Below, one piece after another: positions 37,801 to 51,270 of a DNA stretch of 64,000 nucleotides. Positions within the stretch are counted from its first letter, which is position 1, and each line of letters opens with the position of its first letter. The position numbers and the translations under genes are program-made. This DNA comes from Puffinus mauretanicus (Eukaryota; Chordata; Aves; Procellariiformes; Procellariidae). The DNA is taken from the NCBI GenBank assembly GCA_023333565.1, contig JAJKFH010003575.1, positions 1,177,001 through 1,241,000 on the forward strand, given 5' to 3'. The notes beneath the pieces were generated by a model that saw nothing but the letters and a program-made list of their open reading frames with translations, did no database searches and was not told the DNA's origin.

Positions 37801-40800
37801 TTCATGACAGCTTTCATGCGGACAGCGTGGTACCAGCCCTGACCGGTAATTGCTTCGTTCACTCACATCGGTCCTTGTTTTACTTAATTAGGAGGAGATT
37901 TCACAATACAGCCATCTGCTCCGGTGCCTTGTGCTGTCTCTTTCCCAGACTCTCCCGAGACAGCTTTGATGGTCCCAGTATTTACCGATTTGGTACCCTG
38001 GGACTAATCCAGTTGTTGGGGAGCTGGAGTCATCAGGTCCTCCCCATTACATCGTTATTGATGCACAAGTGATGCTGATGGTTTCCCAAGCTTGCAGAGG
38101 GGGGACTGGGGAAACAGAGAGTGTTTTCTACCCTCATTTTCTTGTTTCCTACAATTCATCCACTTTTGTGCCTCCTGCAGGCGGGGGTAGCTTCTAAAGA
38201 AAGATGGGTCGACTCGGCACGGACTTGAGTATTACACTGTTAAAAGTGATACGTTTTAAAGGACCTAATTCTGCTCCTCGTTACACCCGTGTAGCCCCAG
38301 TGGCTTGTGGTGATGTGTTTTACGGTTTCCTAAAAAAATGCATGGGCATATTAGACTTTGTCCTCTTCTCTTCCCAAAGAAACTACCTCCCAGGGCTCCC
38401 ACGCTGTCCCCCTCAATTGGCTGCCCATCAGCTCAGCCCAGGTTAATCTTTCCGTGATGCTTTAAAAGCAACCTTCCCCACAGCACCCGGGGCAATTTCG
38501 GTGTCATTTCCCTGTGTTTCCTCCCCGGTAATTCTACATATGTCATGCAAACTCTGGAGCAGGAGCTCTGCACCTTACCATCCACAGCACAAATCAAATT
38601 TACATCTAGATTTTGCAACCCTTGAGATAAGAGAGTATTAAGGGTAAAGGTGGGGGGAGGAAATCCCACTCAGCCCTTCATTGCTTTCCCTTAGCTCAGT
38701 AATCCTTTATCTTAAGATCCTCGCTCAAGCCTCAGCTCTCTTCTTTCATCTACTTAGTTCACACCCAGCTCTGTTACGGTTCTTCCAGTTAAAAAGAATT
38801 ACGACCTCTTAATTTCAACTAAAGAAATATTCAATAGGTACGTTGCAGAGGAAGGCGTAAAATGGAAAGCAGAATTCAGCCCTCTGTCAAAGCCAGCAAC
38901 AGGCTAGTCATTTTTGCGTGCTAAAAAAAAATACTTTAGATTCATTATATATATAAAATCTTGTAAAGAAAAAGCACAAGCTCAAATACATACACATACA
39001 TAGGCACAGCAGAGGCAGGTGATCGGACCAAATGTAGGTTAACCTTGCATTCATCCACGTTCTGTATTGCATTATTCGAGGCTGCGTGGTTGTCACGCTG
39101 CGTATGTCGTGTGTAGCCCATCTCCCTGCCTGACTTCACCTGCTTGTGTTACACGCTTGGGGCACAGTGGAAATGCAGCTCATCAAGCCACAGAACCGTT
39201 TGCTGTGAAATATTTATCGTGTTGGATCTGGTACCCCAGGTGATGGATTCAAGGGATATCTGCTGGAGTAGTTCTTGCAAAAAAAATCTGCACCGGTCAG
39301 TGGGAAACCACGAACCTGTGTGCAGTGGGTGGATGGTGTATAAAAGGTCATGGATTCAAATTCTCTTTCCTTTTCTGAGAATAAGATATTATGCATCCAA
39401 AGCTTGCATATATAAGACATTTGGATTACATGTTATTTTCTATGTTTTACTTTGTAGACTAAAATAGGATAAAATTGGGTGTCTTTGGAGCCTAAGCGTG
39501 TGTGTGCGCTTTGCTTTCACAGGCGATATTTTAGCTTGGAGGCTCTGAGCTGTTGAAGCGGAAGATCACTTAGGAGGTGTTTGGTTGTTACTCCACTCGG
39601 ATTTCAGAGGTCTAACAGAAAATAAGAGGCCATCCTGGTTACAGCTTGGCCTCTAAGCTGGCCTGCAGGCTTCGCTATCTTGTAGGCATCTCGGAGACGT
39701 ATCCATTGGTGTGAGCAGCAGTTGAGGCTGTGACCTTGCATCAGTATCTCCATCAGCTCTGCACTGAAGGGGAAGGGGGATGCTGCCAGGAGACGATAGG
39801 GTTAGACCATGAGTTTACCTGCCATGGGCAGTATGTACAGAAGAAATATGTGGTATTCAAGATTTTCTTTGCATTGGGCTTTCAGCAGCATGTTACTGCT
39901 CCAGCCCAGTGCAAGGAAAAATGGGAATACCGTATATTCTGGGCACTAAATTTGCCATGGGGCTTGGTTTACTGCTCTTCTACTTAGTGGTCAAGGTCCT
40001 TGTTCCTCGATGCATCCTCCATGAATCTTCATGGGGATTCTGATCCATGATCTCCCTTTTCCTACCATTTGCCTTGTTGCCGTCTTGGACATGTAAACCG
40101 TTTGAAATTAGGTGACTAAGTCTTCTGTTAAAGCCCACACCAGAATTGCTTTCATATATTAACTGAAACTCAGACTGTGACTAACTAGTTTCTTCATTTT
40201 TCATGTGTACGATTAAGTTTTAGGACACTTGGTGCCCAATCAGCACATGAAGGATATTCAGATACAGTCATATAGTAGCTACTACAGTGAGGAGCAAATA
40301 ATAATGCCCCAAGTCATCAATGCAGTGGCAAAACAATAGCTGCTATTTAAGTTTCACCATCTTCCTCTTTTTTACCCCCTTTACTGCTGAATCTATTTCT
40401 ACTCCCGAGCCAGGATGAGCAATTACACTGTCAGGAAGAGTAGAAATTAAATCAAAGAGCAACATTAATTTTGAGCTGCATTAGAAACACAGAAAGAAGG
40501 GAAATAAAGATTCCCTGAAGGGAGCAGAAAAATACAGCTCATCGAGTAACATTGCTGCGACAGAGGAGCTATTTCATGTCAAACAGCTATGTCCTGACCT
40601 TCCTTCGGAGAGACCCATCCTTCTGCATCCGTGATTTGGATGATAATTGAACAAATTCAGATAAAATCTTACCTGTCGTCCCCAGCACCACCCTTTACCA
40701 TCTTTTACCTCAAGGGCAAACCTTGCGGTTCCTATGCGGCTGAACTGCGGTATCACTAAAGCATCCCCAGGTTGGAGAAGGGCCAGATCTAGGGAACAGG

Positions 40801-43511
40801 AGCTGGCGATGAGCTCAAGCGGCTTCACACCAGAGCTTCCAGGAAAGTCAGGGCAGGAGGGTTTCCCCAGCAGTCCCTGCCCAGCACTACGAGGTTAAAT
40901 GGTCTTCGTGAAAACCCCCAGCAGTGTGAATGGAGCAATTTGGACCAGAGCTGTTGTCAGTGAGATGCACCGTCCTTCATCTCCTCGGGCAGCAGCTCTT
41001 CAGTTCTGTAACTATCTGGCCTGTCGTTGCTGAAAGGTGATGTCTTTGGATTCCCTCCCCATCCTGCTGCTGGATCTCTGGGGTGGTCTGATTATACTAT
41101 GATTTTGTGAAATGCAATTGCTTCCATTTGACCTAAAAAACTTCATTTTCCCCAGCCTTAGTTAGCACGTCTTGCTGCACCAGATTCTCCCTTACAAGTC
41201 CCATCATGGATTTACATATAGCTTTTGCAGTGTGGTCCACCAAGCTCTGATTCAGGAGGTCATTTATGCCCATATTTACCCGTAAGGAGCAGCTAAGAGC
41301 CGCCGTGCATGTGCTGAAGTGTTTTGCTGAACTGAAATACGGCGTTTTTAATTCGTCTCTTGTTTGTGTCTTCAGACTCTTGAAACAAGGTGCTGAAAAC
41401 ATCTCTCCACCAAGAATCCCACTGGAGCCAAAGGCTCACGAGGCCACCACCTGAGCACGGCTTCGGTGTGCTGTTTTGCATGGGGATGGGCAGAGGCAGG
41501 CAGACTTTAGCTGGAGACAGACCCAGCGTGCCCAGTACGGGCAGCTGCCGGTTTCTCTGTATCCCATCGGACATTGGAATGAGTTCATTGCACTCAGCAT
41601 GAATTGCGCTGAAAAATCTTTGCACTTGAAGAAGAGATTTACAACCCTGTGTTGTCTTTGCAAGTTCTTCCGCTTTTCCTAATACGAAGGTTTCTTCTCA
41701 AGCTTTTTTTCCCCTGGGACCTTAATGGATGAGCCTAGTTAATTCATGTGTCCATACCTTGATGTAGCTGTGCGGTTGTGCACGTCGTCTTGCAAGGGGG
41801 TCAGATATGTGATGCTCTTTGGCCCAGCAAACTCTCACAGGAGCACTTTGACTCTCCTCATGCTGTTCAGGTTTCTGCAACCCATCCAGATCTGCCTCTG
41901 GCAACGCTTTTCCCAATCCTAATCTTGCTACAGCACCCTGTCGATAAAGATGCTTGTGTGTCAAAGCATCCGTGCCATGAGCTGCTTTGTTTGTTTAACC
42001 TCGTGGCAAATTTTAGTCATCTGCCCGTTTGGAGGGCAAGGGGGATGAGACACTGCTCTTACTCCAACCAACTGGAGAATAGACCATTAAATGGGATGTT
42101 AGCAGAGCTTCAACCTGACCCTGACCCATTTTCCAGGGGTGAACATGACATTTACAGATGGGTTGTTTCTTGAAGCATGCTCAGAAATGTCAGGCTGTAA
42201 TCACCCTGGGAGCTTTCCTAACAGGCTGCATCGACTGGCTTCATTGCTGACACCCACATTGAACTCACCAACTTGGCAGGCTTGAGCATGTACAAAGATA
42301 CCACAGCAGCTTCTCTATGGAATGGCCAACATGCGTCCCTTCATCAACAGGACCCATAACATCAAGGGAAATCCAGAGAGGTATAAACTGGCAAATCTCC
42401 GTGGGGTTGTGATTCACACCGGGAGAGTTCCTGAGGTCTCACTGCCTTTTGGTTTAACCTCTCTTCAGATCTCCAGATGGACCTTTCTCTGGTTTCTGGC
42501 ATTTCTGCAGTGGGATCTCCCAGTGTTATCTTCCCCAGAGTCCACGCTTTTCCTTTGGGTGGGTATTTAGCCACCGGGAGGTAGGGGGGGCCTTGGGCTG
42601 CTGGGCTGTATCAGATGCTGATGGATATCCTTTATCTGGCTGGGACTGTGCTTTCCCCATGGCTGGCTGAGCACAGGGACTTGGGTGAACGCTGCAGGCT
42701 GAAGAGTGGAGCTAAGGTGAAGGTAGCAGCGGAAGGAAGGAGATGATCATGGGGGTGCTGGTGTTTATCCTGCGGTCCACAAAGTGGACTTGGTGTGTCA
42801 AAGGTGCCCAGATGTGCCACCTAGTCTGAGTGTGGGGATTTATCTCATTCTTCCTATCATACATGGACCTCTCCACGCTGCTCAGTATCCCAGTGGCTGG
42901 CTATTCCTCACGGATGGTCCTCGACTATCCTATTTCTCTGTGCTGAGACATGAGCAGTGGCAGGGCTGTTACTCATGGGGTTACTCTCCCACAACTACGT
43001 TGCTTTCTGAGCTCCTTGGCCCTCTGCAGTGTTCACCATCACCTTCAGTCATGTATTTGTACGTTTTAGACATGACAGCATGTGCAATAATTCTGCCTCC
43101 TTGAAAAGCCGTGCTCCGTGGCCCTCAGGCAATGCAATATCCATGATTTGTGGGCTGCTGACTCAAGCAACTTTTATAAATGGATCGCAGCATGGTTCTG
43201 CTCTGCCAAATGACTTGGACTTCATCCTTTTCAGTACATTAATCATATCTTGCTCATAGCCTGCTTCAGCCAGTGCTAAAGTTGAAGGCTCAGCGCTTTC
43301 CTCCTCTTCTGTGCCAGTGCTGTACTTGATGGGCCCTAACCAGGGATGTCCACAGATACTGGTCCCTCCCCATCCTACTCACACTTACTCCATTGTGCAT
43401 TGTCCAAGTTTCAAATTCATGCATTAATATATCACATTGTTTTAGTCTTTGTACACAATTAGATATTGGCCCGTCCAAACTGACTTGCTCTGTGTATGTG
43501 TATAGTATATA

Positions 43512-43528
43512 TGTGTGTGTGTGTGTGC
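43512..43528. repeat. (TG)n microsatellite
   Basis: A short uninterrupted TG run preceded by TATA-rich sequence in MAP6 intron 1. Confidence 0.9.
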
Positions 43529-44389
43529 ATGTCTTAGAGGTTGATTATTAATGTTTGCGAAAAAATAATCTTGGGCACCAGGAGCTTCATTATACCATTC
43601 ACAGTCTCAGTGCAGCTTTACAGTAAATTATTGTGTACAAGATAATAGCATGGACATTGGAGGATAAAGCTGTCATTAAGCATCCACGTAGGAGTTAGAG
43701 ACAGGGCAGTTGAGGCAGCACACAAGGAGGGGGTAGTTCTTGCACTTGCGGTGGCAAATTTTGTATGTTGACGAGACCATTGCAATAGGAGTTGGTTGGA
43801 ATTGACCTTTTAACCGAAGGGGGCTGGGGTGGGAGATGGGATGAAATGGTTGAAGGCAGCGTCTTGGGGTGCAGGGGACATACTGTGTTGCAGTTAACAC
43901 GTCAGGCTGTCAGAAGCAGCAAGGAATCATCCAGGTCCAGGATTTTAGACTTATTTCTCTGGGAGACAAGAACACGTTGTGCCGTTTACTATTGCACGAG
44001 GGACCTCAGCATGGGGCAGTGTTCCTTTACTGCTGAAAATGTGTTAGGAGTCACATTTTGGCTCTTGCAGAACAATAACCGTTGATCAGGCTTATCATTA
44101 AAATTAATTGTGTTTGCAGGAGGATACACAGCCTGTTGATATTGAGTCCAAATGGAATTTTCCTGTTCACATTAGAAAAGAGAACAAGATCAAAACATGT
44201 GCGTGCTCCTCATATGAGCAATCCTTTGTGAGCAGAATTTGCTCGCAGTCCAGCTAGTCCAATATCTTCTGGCTGATCACGGCCAGGACCAGGGGGAGGT
44301 TGGAGGAGATTCCTACAGTGTGGAATAGCTGCTGCTTCGGCCCATAGTTTGTAGAGGACAGCTAAATGCTGAAGAGCAGTGTTAATGAT

Positions 44390-44545
44390 TATCTCGAGGA
44401 TGTGTGCTGAAATTTCCTTTGATACCTCTGAATATTCTCAATATCCATCTAAATAGCCATGACTTAATTAAACCTCATTAAATGCTGGACTTCATTGACC
44501 TCCTTTCGCATTGAGTTCCAGAGTTCGACCAGGCATTATCATTGA
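44390..44545 (-). mobile_element. Possible ancient CR1-like relic
   Basis: CATTGAGTTCCAGAGTTCGA and neighbouring blocks resemble the reverse complement of an old CR1-family region (usual form 'gagttccacagtttaact'). A possibly related piece lies near 45040-45210. Degraded; low certainty. Confidence 0.25.
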
Positions 44546-47368
44546 TTTTGGGTTTCCCGCTGTTTCATTTCACTGAACATCTCTTTTCCTGCATTAAGAG
44601 GGAAGAGGGAGCTGGAGAATATTTGGGAGCAAATGATACTCTATTCCAGAAAGGCAAAATAATTTGAAAATCCCAGACAAATTTGTTACTTAGTTTGGCC
44701 AAAACATATTTTTTTTTCATTGCTGTTTTGTTTAGAGGAAAATTAAGGAGAAATGTGATGTTCTGAAATATTCCTTGTGAAGCAGTTTGATGTTTTGCTT
44801 CATAAGGGGATTCATAGTCCTTTCGTGTTGTCCTGAGTAGAGTAAGGAAAAAATGGGATGGAAAAGAATTAAAGAAACTGAAAAATAAAGTTAAATTTTA
44901 ATTTTAGAATGAATGAAACATTTCAGGCCAAATATTTCATAAAGGATTTTTTTTTCCGGTGAAAAATCTGAATATTTTTCATTTTTGATTGAGCCATAGT
45001 TTTTCAGATTAAGGTAGAAATATCCCGTCTGTGCAGGACTCCACTATGAAGTTCCTGGTCTCCCTTTTCTGCGCCATTCATTATTTCATATGTGCACATC
45101 AGGATGAGGGAATTGGGCTGGCTCAGTGCCAGTGAAACTGCTGTCAGCAGAATAGATTTAACATCCTGTGCTTATTCTGAACAAACGTAACCTCTCTTCA
45201 AGGTCCTTCAAAGTAGGTGGAAGCTTTGAAGTGGTTAAACCTGGCCCCCTCTTCCCCTCCTTCCCCGCCATGGCTTTGCTCTGGCATCAATAGATGAAGG
45301 CAATCAATGCCTACATGAGTGTTTGTGAGCATCTCCAAGCCATAGCATCAACCCCATGTCCCCTGGCTGGGGTGGAGGAAGATGTTGAGGTCACCTTCAC
45401 CTGCAACCACCTTTAGCAATCCTCAGCCAAGGGGAAAATGCAATTAAAATAAAATAACCAGGGTGGATGAAGCCCCATGCAAGAGCATGTGGTATCCACA
45501 GATATATGTGGAGAGCAACTCTTGGCTTTAATGGATATGGATCAGGCCACCACCTCCCCAGGCTGCAGTCATCTTATAGGAAGATCTGCTACCTATTAAT
45601 TTGCAAGACGTCTGCCCGCGTCCTGTGCAACCCTATGTTCTCGTCAGGTCTGTAGATGGCTAAACTCCCTTTATCTTCACTGGGAATTTTTCCTGTTGGG
45701 CTTGGCTTGCAAAAGGTCATCCGATGCTTCATACACTCCTTTTTGTCGAGTTTCATTTCGATTTCCATTTCAGGTCAGCACTGGGTTCCCAACTGATTCT
45801 AATTATTCTTTGTATGGCTGGGACCAGAGCTAGGCAGAAAATTAGAAGACGTGTATTTGCTGCTACTTCAGTTCAACCCCTCTGTTTCATGCCAAGACAG
45901 CAATTCTTAAAATCTTCCTCAGCAAAATTAAGAGCAATGAAAATCCCTTAGATAAAGAATTACAGAGCTGGACTAAGCTGTGCCTGTTGGGTATGTCCAT
46001 ACTGGTGCTCGTTCATGCTCGTGACTCATCCTTGCGGCGTGAGCAAAGGCTTTTGCTCAGGTTTTAGGTGAGCTTTGAGGCTGAGCTCTTTTAGGATGGG
46101 GTCTAGCACACTCCTGAAATAATTTCAGAGCTAATTTTGTGTGGAGCAGTCTGCAGTGGTCCAGACACCACTATGACCTGTTGTTCTCAAAATAGGGAAA
46201 AATAACATTTTCAGGGCTCATTTCAGATTGCAGCTGGACTTTGTAACTTTTGGGCACCTTCCCCACAAATTGGCCCTGGGATGTTAAATAATAATGAGGG
46301 AGGTCTCAGAACTGCAGGGGCTTTCCCCAAGCCAGGGTTAGTTTTAGCGTTACAGGAGCAACCGATATCAGATATTTTTCCTAGTCCCAGAATGCCAAAA
46401 AAAAAAAATCAACTCTTAAAGCTGCTGCTTTTCATCTCACTTCTTTGCTGCGTATAAGGAGTGTATAAATTTATAAAGCAGCATCTCTGAGTGATGTAAA
46501 TATCCTGGAGCATCAGGCCAGTTCCAGATAGCACAGTGCGACTGCCCTAAGAGGTTGTAGCCGTGCTGGGCACTGTTTGGACAACATGAGCTCATGGTGA
46601 CGTAGGACCATATCAGACATTCGATGGAGAGTCACCAGACCTAGAAAGGGGATTTAGGCCACCTTCCTGAGACATCCCCCCCATCCCTACAATCAATAGA
46701 GATGCAGACCCCAAGTAGGGCACCTGTCTCCTCGTTCGTACCTTTGCATTAGTAAATTCAATGTACCTGGCACTCAGATGTGGTGATCCAGGCTGTGAAG
46801 TTGCTAGCCACACTCCTGCCTATGTTTTTGGCCCAGGGTAACTAATACTTATCCAAGCAGATTTTGGGCTGGGTTCAGGAGCTGGCATATTCCAAGGGCA
46901 GTTCCCAACGGGCTGTTTTCCCTCACTCATCTGTGGTGGAGACGGAGAGATTTAGGAATTAGTACTTTTGTGCTAATATTAACCATGGTAAGTTGATTTT
47001 CTGGGCACTGACGCAACCAGCACAGAATAGCCCGAGTCTATTCTAGTAACACTTTTTTGCAGTTTATGTGTTGCCTGAATATCAAAAATAGGCGCTGAGA
47101 TCAGCTTGCTGCGCCAGACGTAGCTGTAGTAAATGGTCTGAGTTTCTCTCCTCCTTCCACTGCCTCTGCAAGTTCTGGATAGCAGATATGCAGAATTGGG
47201 CACACTGGGTGCTTGAGCATGGTCACAGCAGGGAGTAGCTGGTCCATCCCAGGTGTGGTGGGACTCCATAAGAACGTGGCCCATGCTCTCTCACATGCTT
47301 GAAGGGACCGGTTCTAGTGTAATAGCTGGTGATGTGAAATCATGCACATTTGCCTGAAAAGGATTTAG

Positions 47369-47555
47369 AATAGAATCATAGAATTGTAGAATAGTTTGGG
47401 TTGGAAGGGACCTTTAAAGGTCATCTTGTCCAACTCCCCGGCTGTGGGCAGGGACATCTTCAACTAGATCAGGTTGCTCAGAGCCCTGTCCAACCTGACC
47501 TTGAATGTTTCCAGGGATGGGGCATCTACCACCTCTCTGGGCAACCAGTAATTTC
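47369..47555 (-). mobile_element. CR1 LINE 3' fragment
   Basis: The plus strand starts TAGAATCATAGAATTGTAGA. It continues TTTGGGTTGGAAGGGACCTT, CATCTTGTCCAACTCCC, GACATCTTCAACTAGATCAG and CTCTCTGGGCAACC. This is the reverse complement of the avian CR1 3' end, about 185 bp, well preserved. Confidence 0.9.
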
Positions 47556-50500
47556 TAGATGCGCATTGAATCCGTGTGAGTGTGACATACCTGGTATTTA
47601 CAACTTCTTTGTCAACACTGTAAAATATTTCAAAATCAATAGCCTTCTATCCTCCACTTCCAGAGAAGATCGTGGCTGGGCTCTTTCAGAGCTGGTGGAC
47701 ATAGTGCATTAGGATGCATCACCTAAGAATTACTATCCTTTGCCTGCAAAAGTCAGGCTCATCTTGGGAGATGCAGGGTAGTCAAGGGTCCTGTCACCAA
47801 GTACAGCGGAGCTGAGTACTCACAGAATTGTTACATCTGCATTAAGACCAGCAAAGCAAGGATGGAGAAGAGCAGAGGAATTCATGCTCCTTTTTAACAG
47901 TCGGATGAGATTGGTTGTTGCATTAACAGCCCAGCTCTATTGCATGATCTCTTGCTTTACCATTTCAGCAACCAGCCCATGGGAGTGCAGAAATGCATTC
48001 CCTGCTAGCCCGCAGGTAGCACGAGACTTTTTTCTCCTTTTCTCCACCTCGTGTGTCTTCCTTGCCTCCAGAGATCACAGGTTTTTCAGGGAGCAGCCCG
48101 TCTCTTTCTGTATGTTTGCATAATGCGGTGCATAATGAGGTTGCCAGGCACAATGGTAACAAATACGATCACGCTGCTTCAGAGCTCACCTCCGTATAAA
48201 CCAGCATTTTGTGAGCAGCAGAATGAATAAATCCTGGTTTGTGTTCCGTCTTTAAAGTCCAGGCCCTAGGTGCACGGTACTACAGCCTCCATCCTTTGTC
48301 TCTGGTTCTGTAGATGCAAGCTGTGCTTTACAGATTGACCTGGTGGTCCTTGTGGGCTGGTTGTCCAGCTGGCCTTAGAATGAGTGAGAGAATGAATTTT
48401 ACCTGTCTTTCCCTCAGTTGAAGAACACCTTTTGGATGTTCCTCCTGTGCCCACTCACTGATTTTGAGGAAAGGTGTGATTTTCACCTCTGAGATTTCTA
48501 CCTCTGCCACAAATACAAAAGAAAATAGCTAATGGGTTCAGAAGTTGCTAGGAAGGAATCTGAGTGTGATAGACATGGGCAGAGCGAATTAGTGCATGAT
48601 TTTATTTCCTTTTGAAAATATATTTCCTTTTGAAAAGTGTTTCCTTTGGAACAAAAGTGGATCCTAGGAAGAAGCCTCTTGTCTTCTGAGGAGCTTAGGA
48701 TGAACTTTGAGTTTGTCAGCAATGTATTCACATCTTTAATCCAGTTCTTTAAAGATTCTTCAAAGAAAGATCCTTCTTTTTTCTCAACTCTTCATGCAGG
48801 AGGGATATTTTAACAATGGACCGCAGAGAAATATCTGTGGACAAATGGGTGACCTTCACTGAACAGGAAAGAAGGGGACGCAGATGAACCCATTCATGTA
48901 TTGCTCGTTCAGTGCCACAGTTTCATGAAGAATAGCGTCCTTCAAACAGGCAGTATCCCTGGGCCGTTGGCAGGATCATCCAAGCCCAAGAAGGGCTGAA
49001 TAGTAAAAGGGGGAGGGAAATGAAGAAATACAGGGAAAATAAAAAGTAGATGTATGTAGAATCAGCACTAAGAAAGGATGGAGAGTGGGAGACGGGATTT
49101 GGCTCATAGATTAAGACACCTACATTTAGAGGTGTATGTGTGAGTGTCTCCACATGTGCTAGATGTTTGTATTCCCATCAGTGGAGATCTAGTCGGTTAA
49201 CAGAGCCTGAAGAGGCATTCAGCTCATCCTGAAGCAGTCACCCATCTTTGGCAGAGGGAACGGTTCACCAAGCTGCACTGACTGTGTTGGCCAGTCTGCA
49301 CTGACTACCACAAGGACACAGTCACCCTGCAGATGTGGTGAGACCTTACCATAGGTGTCTTAGGAGGAGAAACACTCCTAGGAGACTGTTGCAACCAGCA
49401 GTCATCTTGGAAGAGAAAGGTTTTTTCCATCTTTGCAGTGGGATTATGTGAATGGAAAATGTCGTACTGGGTGGGCAGGGAGCTACACTGATCCTGCATA
49501 TGAAGGGATCATTTATTAGTGGTCCCTGAGGACAACAGATGAACTTCTGCAGCCTAGCCTCCCTGTCTAAGCGGGTCCTCTGATGACCGACGAACTGTGC
49601 ATGTCCGTACCGAAGCTTTCCTGAGCCTCTGGACTCAGTCCAACTGCTTATCTTCATAAAACTAAAAGATTAATATCTCCATGACCATTTGTCAAATTTG
49701 GTTGAAGCTGATTAAGATGTTCAAAGCTATTATGGGAAGAGATTGACTGGCAGTACCCTCACACAGAGTTCATTTCCTTAATAAACCAGGCTGAAAACGA
49801 ATAATACAACCCAAAGGCGGTTGAGTGGAAGAGGGCAGGAGGGACAGGGTCTGCAACTTAGAGGTCCTATTGCCTCAAAGGTCCTGAAATTAAGACAAGG
49901 GTTTTGATTTCCAAGGAAAATTCACCCCTTTGTGGAGGGCTAAGGGTATATCACCACCCTTAGGATAGCTCCTGGCTTGCACTGGAGTCTTAAGGATCTA
50001 AACACTGCCAGGGACTATGTCTGAGCATGACCCATCTAAGGTAGCAACACACTTGGGGTTTCTTCATCCCCATTCTGAGGTGAACAGCAATTTTTAGAGA
50101 GAAAATGAAATGGTTTGCTTCAAAACTAGAAAGATGTTGGTGCTCCGTTGGGAAGAACTAAAAAATGCATGAGAAGGAGGCTGCGGATGTGAACCAGAAT
50201 GTGTCCAGCAGATGCTAAAAACCTTTGAAATGTGTTTGGTTTTTTCCTCCAAAAAGTCACAGCTCTGTCCAAAAGAAATGAAAGATGGTGTTATTTTTTC
50301 CAGTAACTTGGGAATTCACCATCAGCTAATAAAGAGAAGCCATAGCTCACGATACCTGATAAACTGTGCACTTCTTACTCTGCTTGAGTTTACATCTAAG
50401 ACAGCTTTATCTTAAACTATTCCTTTACGGAATTAAGAAAAGCTGTTGAGCGTAATTCGGTGCAATATAGGCAAAATGATACAATTCACTACTTGCAGGC

Positions 50501-51056
50501 ATGGGTAAGGGGTGGCTGTAGAAAATCTTGGCTCCTTGCATTTCTGAATCACCCAGCTAACTTGCCTGCAGGGAAGTTTGCTGAGAAGTGTGTGTCCTGT
50601 GTTGAGTTGCAGAACGTGAATTTTGATGTTCCTTTCTAAATGTGCTTTTCCACCCTAACTGCGAGAGTCAGGAACTGCTTGCAGGTAGCTTCAGTGCAGA
50701 GATGAAGCTGTAGACTCAAAAAAGCATCTATGTTTTTGAAAAAAGGATCACAGTCACAGCTGAGGCCAGCTTTCAGAAGGCACCTGACCATTGTCACACA
50801 AGTAGCAAGTTGTCTGGTGCCCGGGACTGCCTGATTTTAACAGACCAAATTACATTTGAACTTCTCCTAATGTGTCAATGGGTTTAGATGAGGTAAAAAA
50901 GGAGCTGTTGGGAGTCAGCTTCTTTGTAAACCTGACTGGATGGAGGCAAAAGCCCTTCCAAGTAGACCTTGCGGAGCAATGAGGGATTTCATTCCCACAT
51001 TACTACTACTCTCCTGTTGGTTTAATTCCTGAACCCCTTTCTTTTTTGATCTTCAG

Positions 51057-51270
51057 AAACGAGTTCAGACCATGGGTAGATGTCAAGCCTGTGAAAGCTA
51101 TAAAAGCGAAGGCCCAGTACAAGCCACCAGAGGAGAAAATGACCCACGAAACCAGTTACAGTGCTCAATTCAAGGGGGAAACCAGTAAGCCTGCTCCAGC
51201 CGATAACAAATTCCTGGAGCGCAGAAGGATACGCACTCTCTACAGCGAACCCTACAAAGAACCGCCAAAG
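51057..51270 (+). CDS. MAP6: MAP6 coding exon 2 (single central Mc-type module)
   Basis: The exon supplies the last base of Arg238 and residues 239-309. It starts after TTCAG at 51056 and ends CCAAAG|GTGAGA. It begins NEFRPWVDVKPVKAIKAKAQ and contains YKPPEEKMTHETSYSAQFKG and the RRRIRTLYSEPYKEPPK tail, matching the mammalian central (Mc) module closely. In MAP6 these modules contribute to cold-dependent microtubule stabilisation. Rodent proteins carry several tandem copies, human one; only one is present here. The exon is 214 bp and leaves phase 0 for exon 3. Near identity to the mammalian module across a very long intron supports a functional gene. Confidence 0.95.
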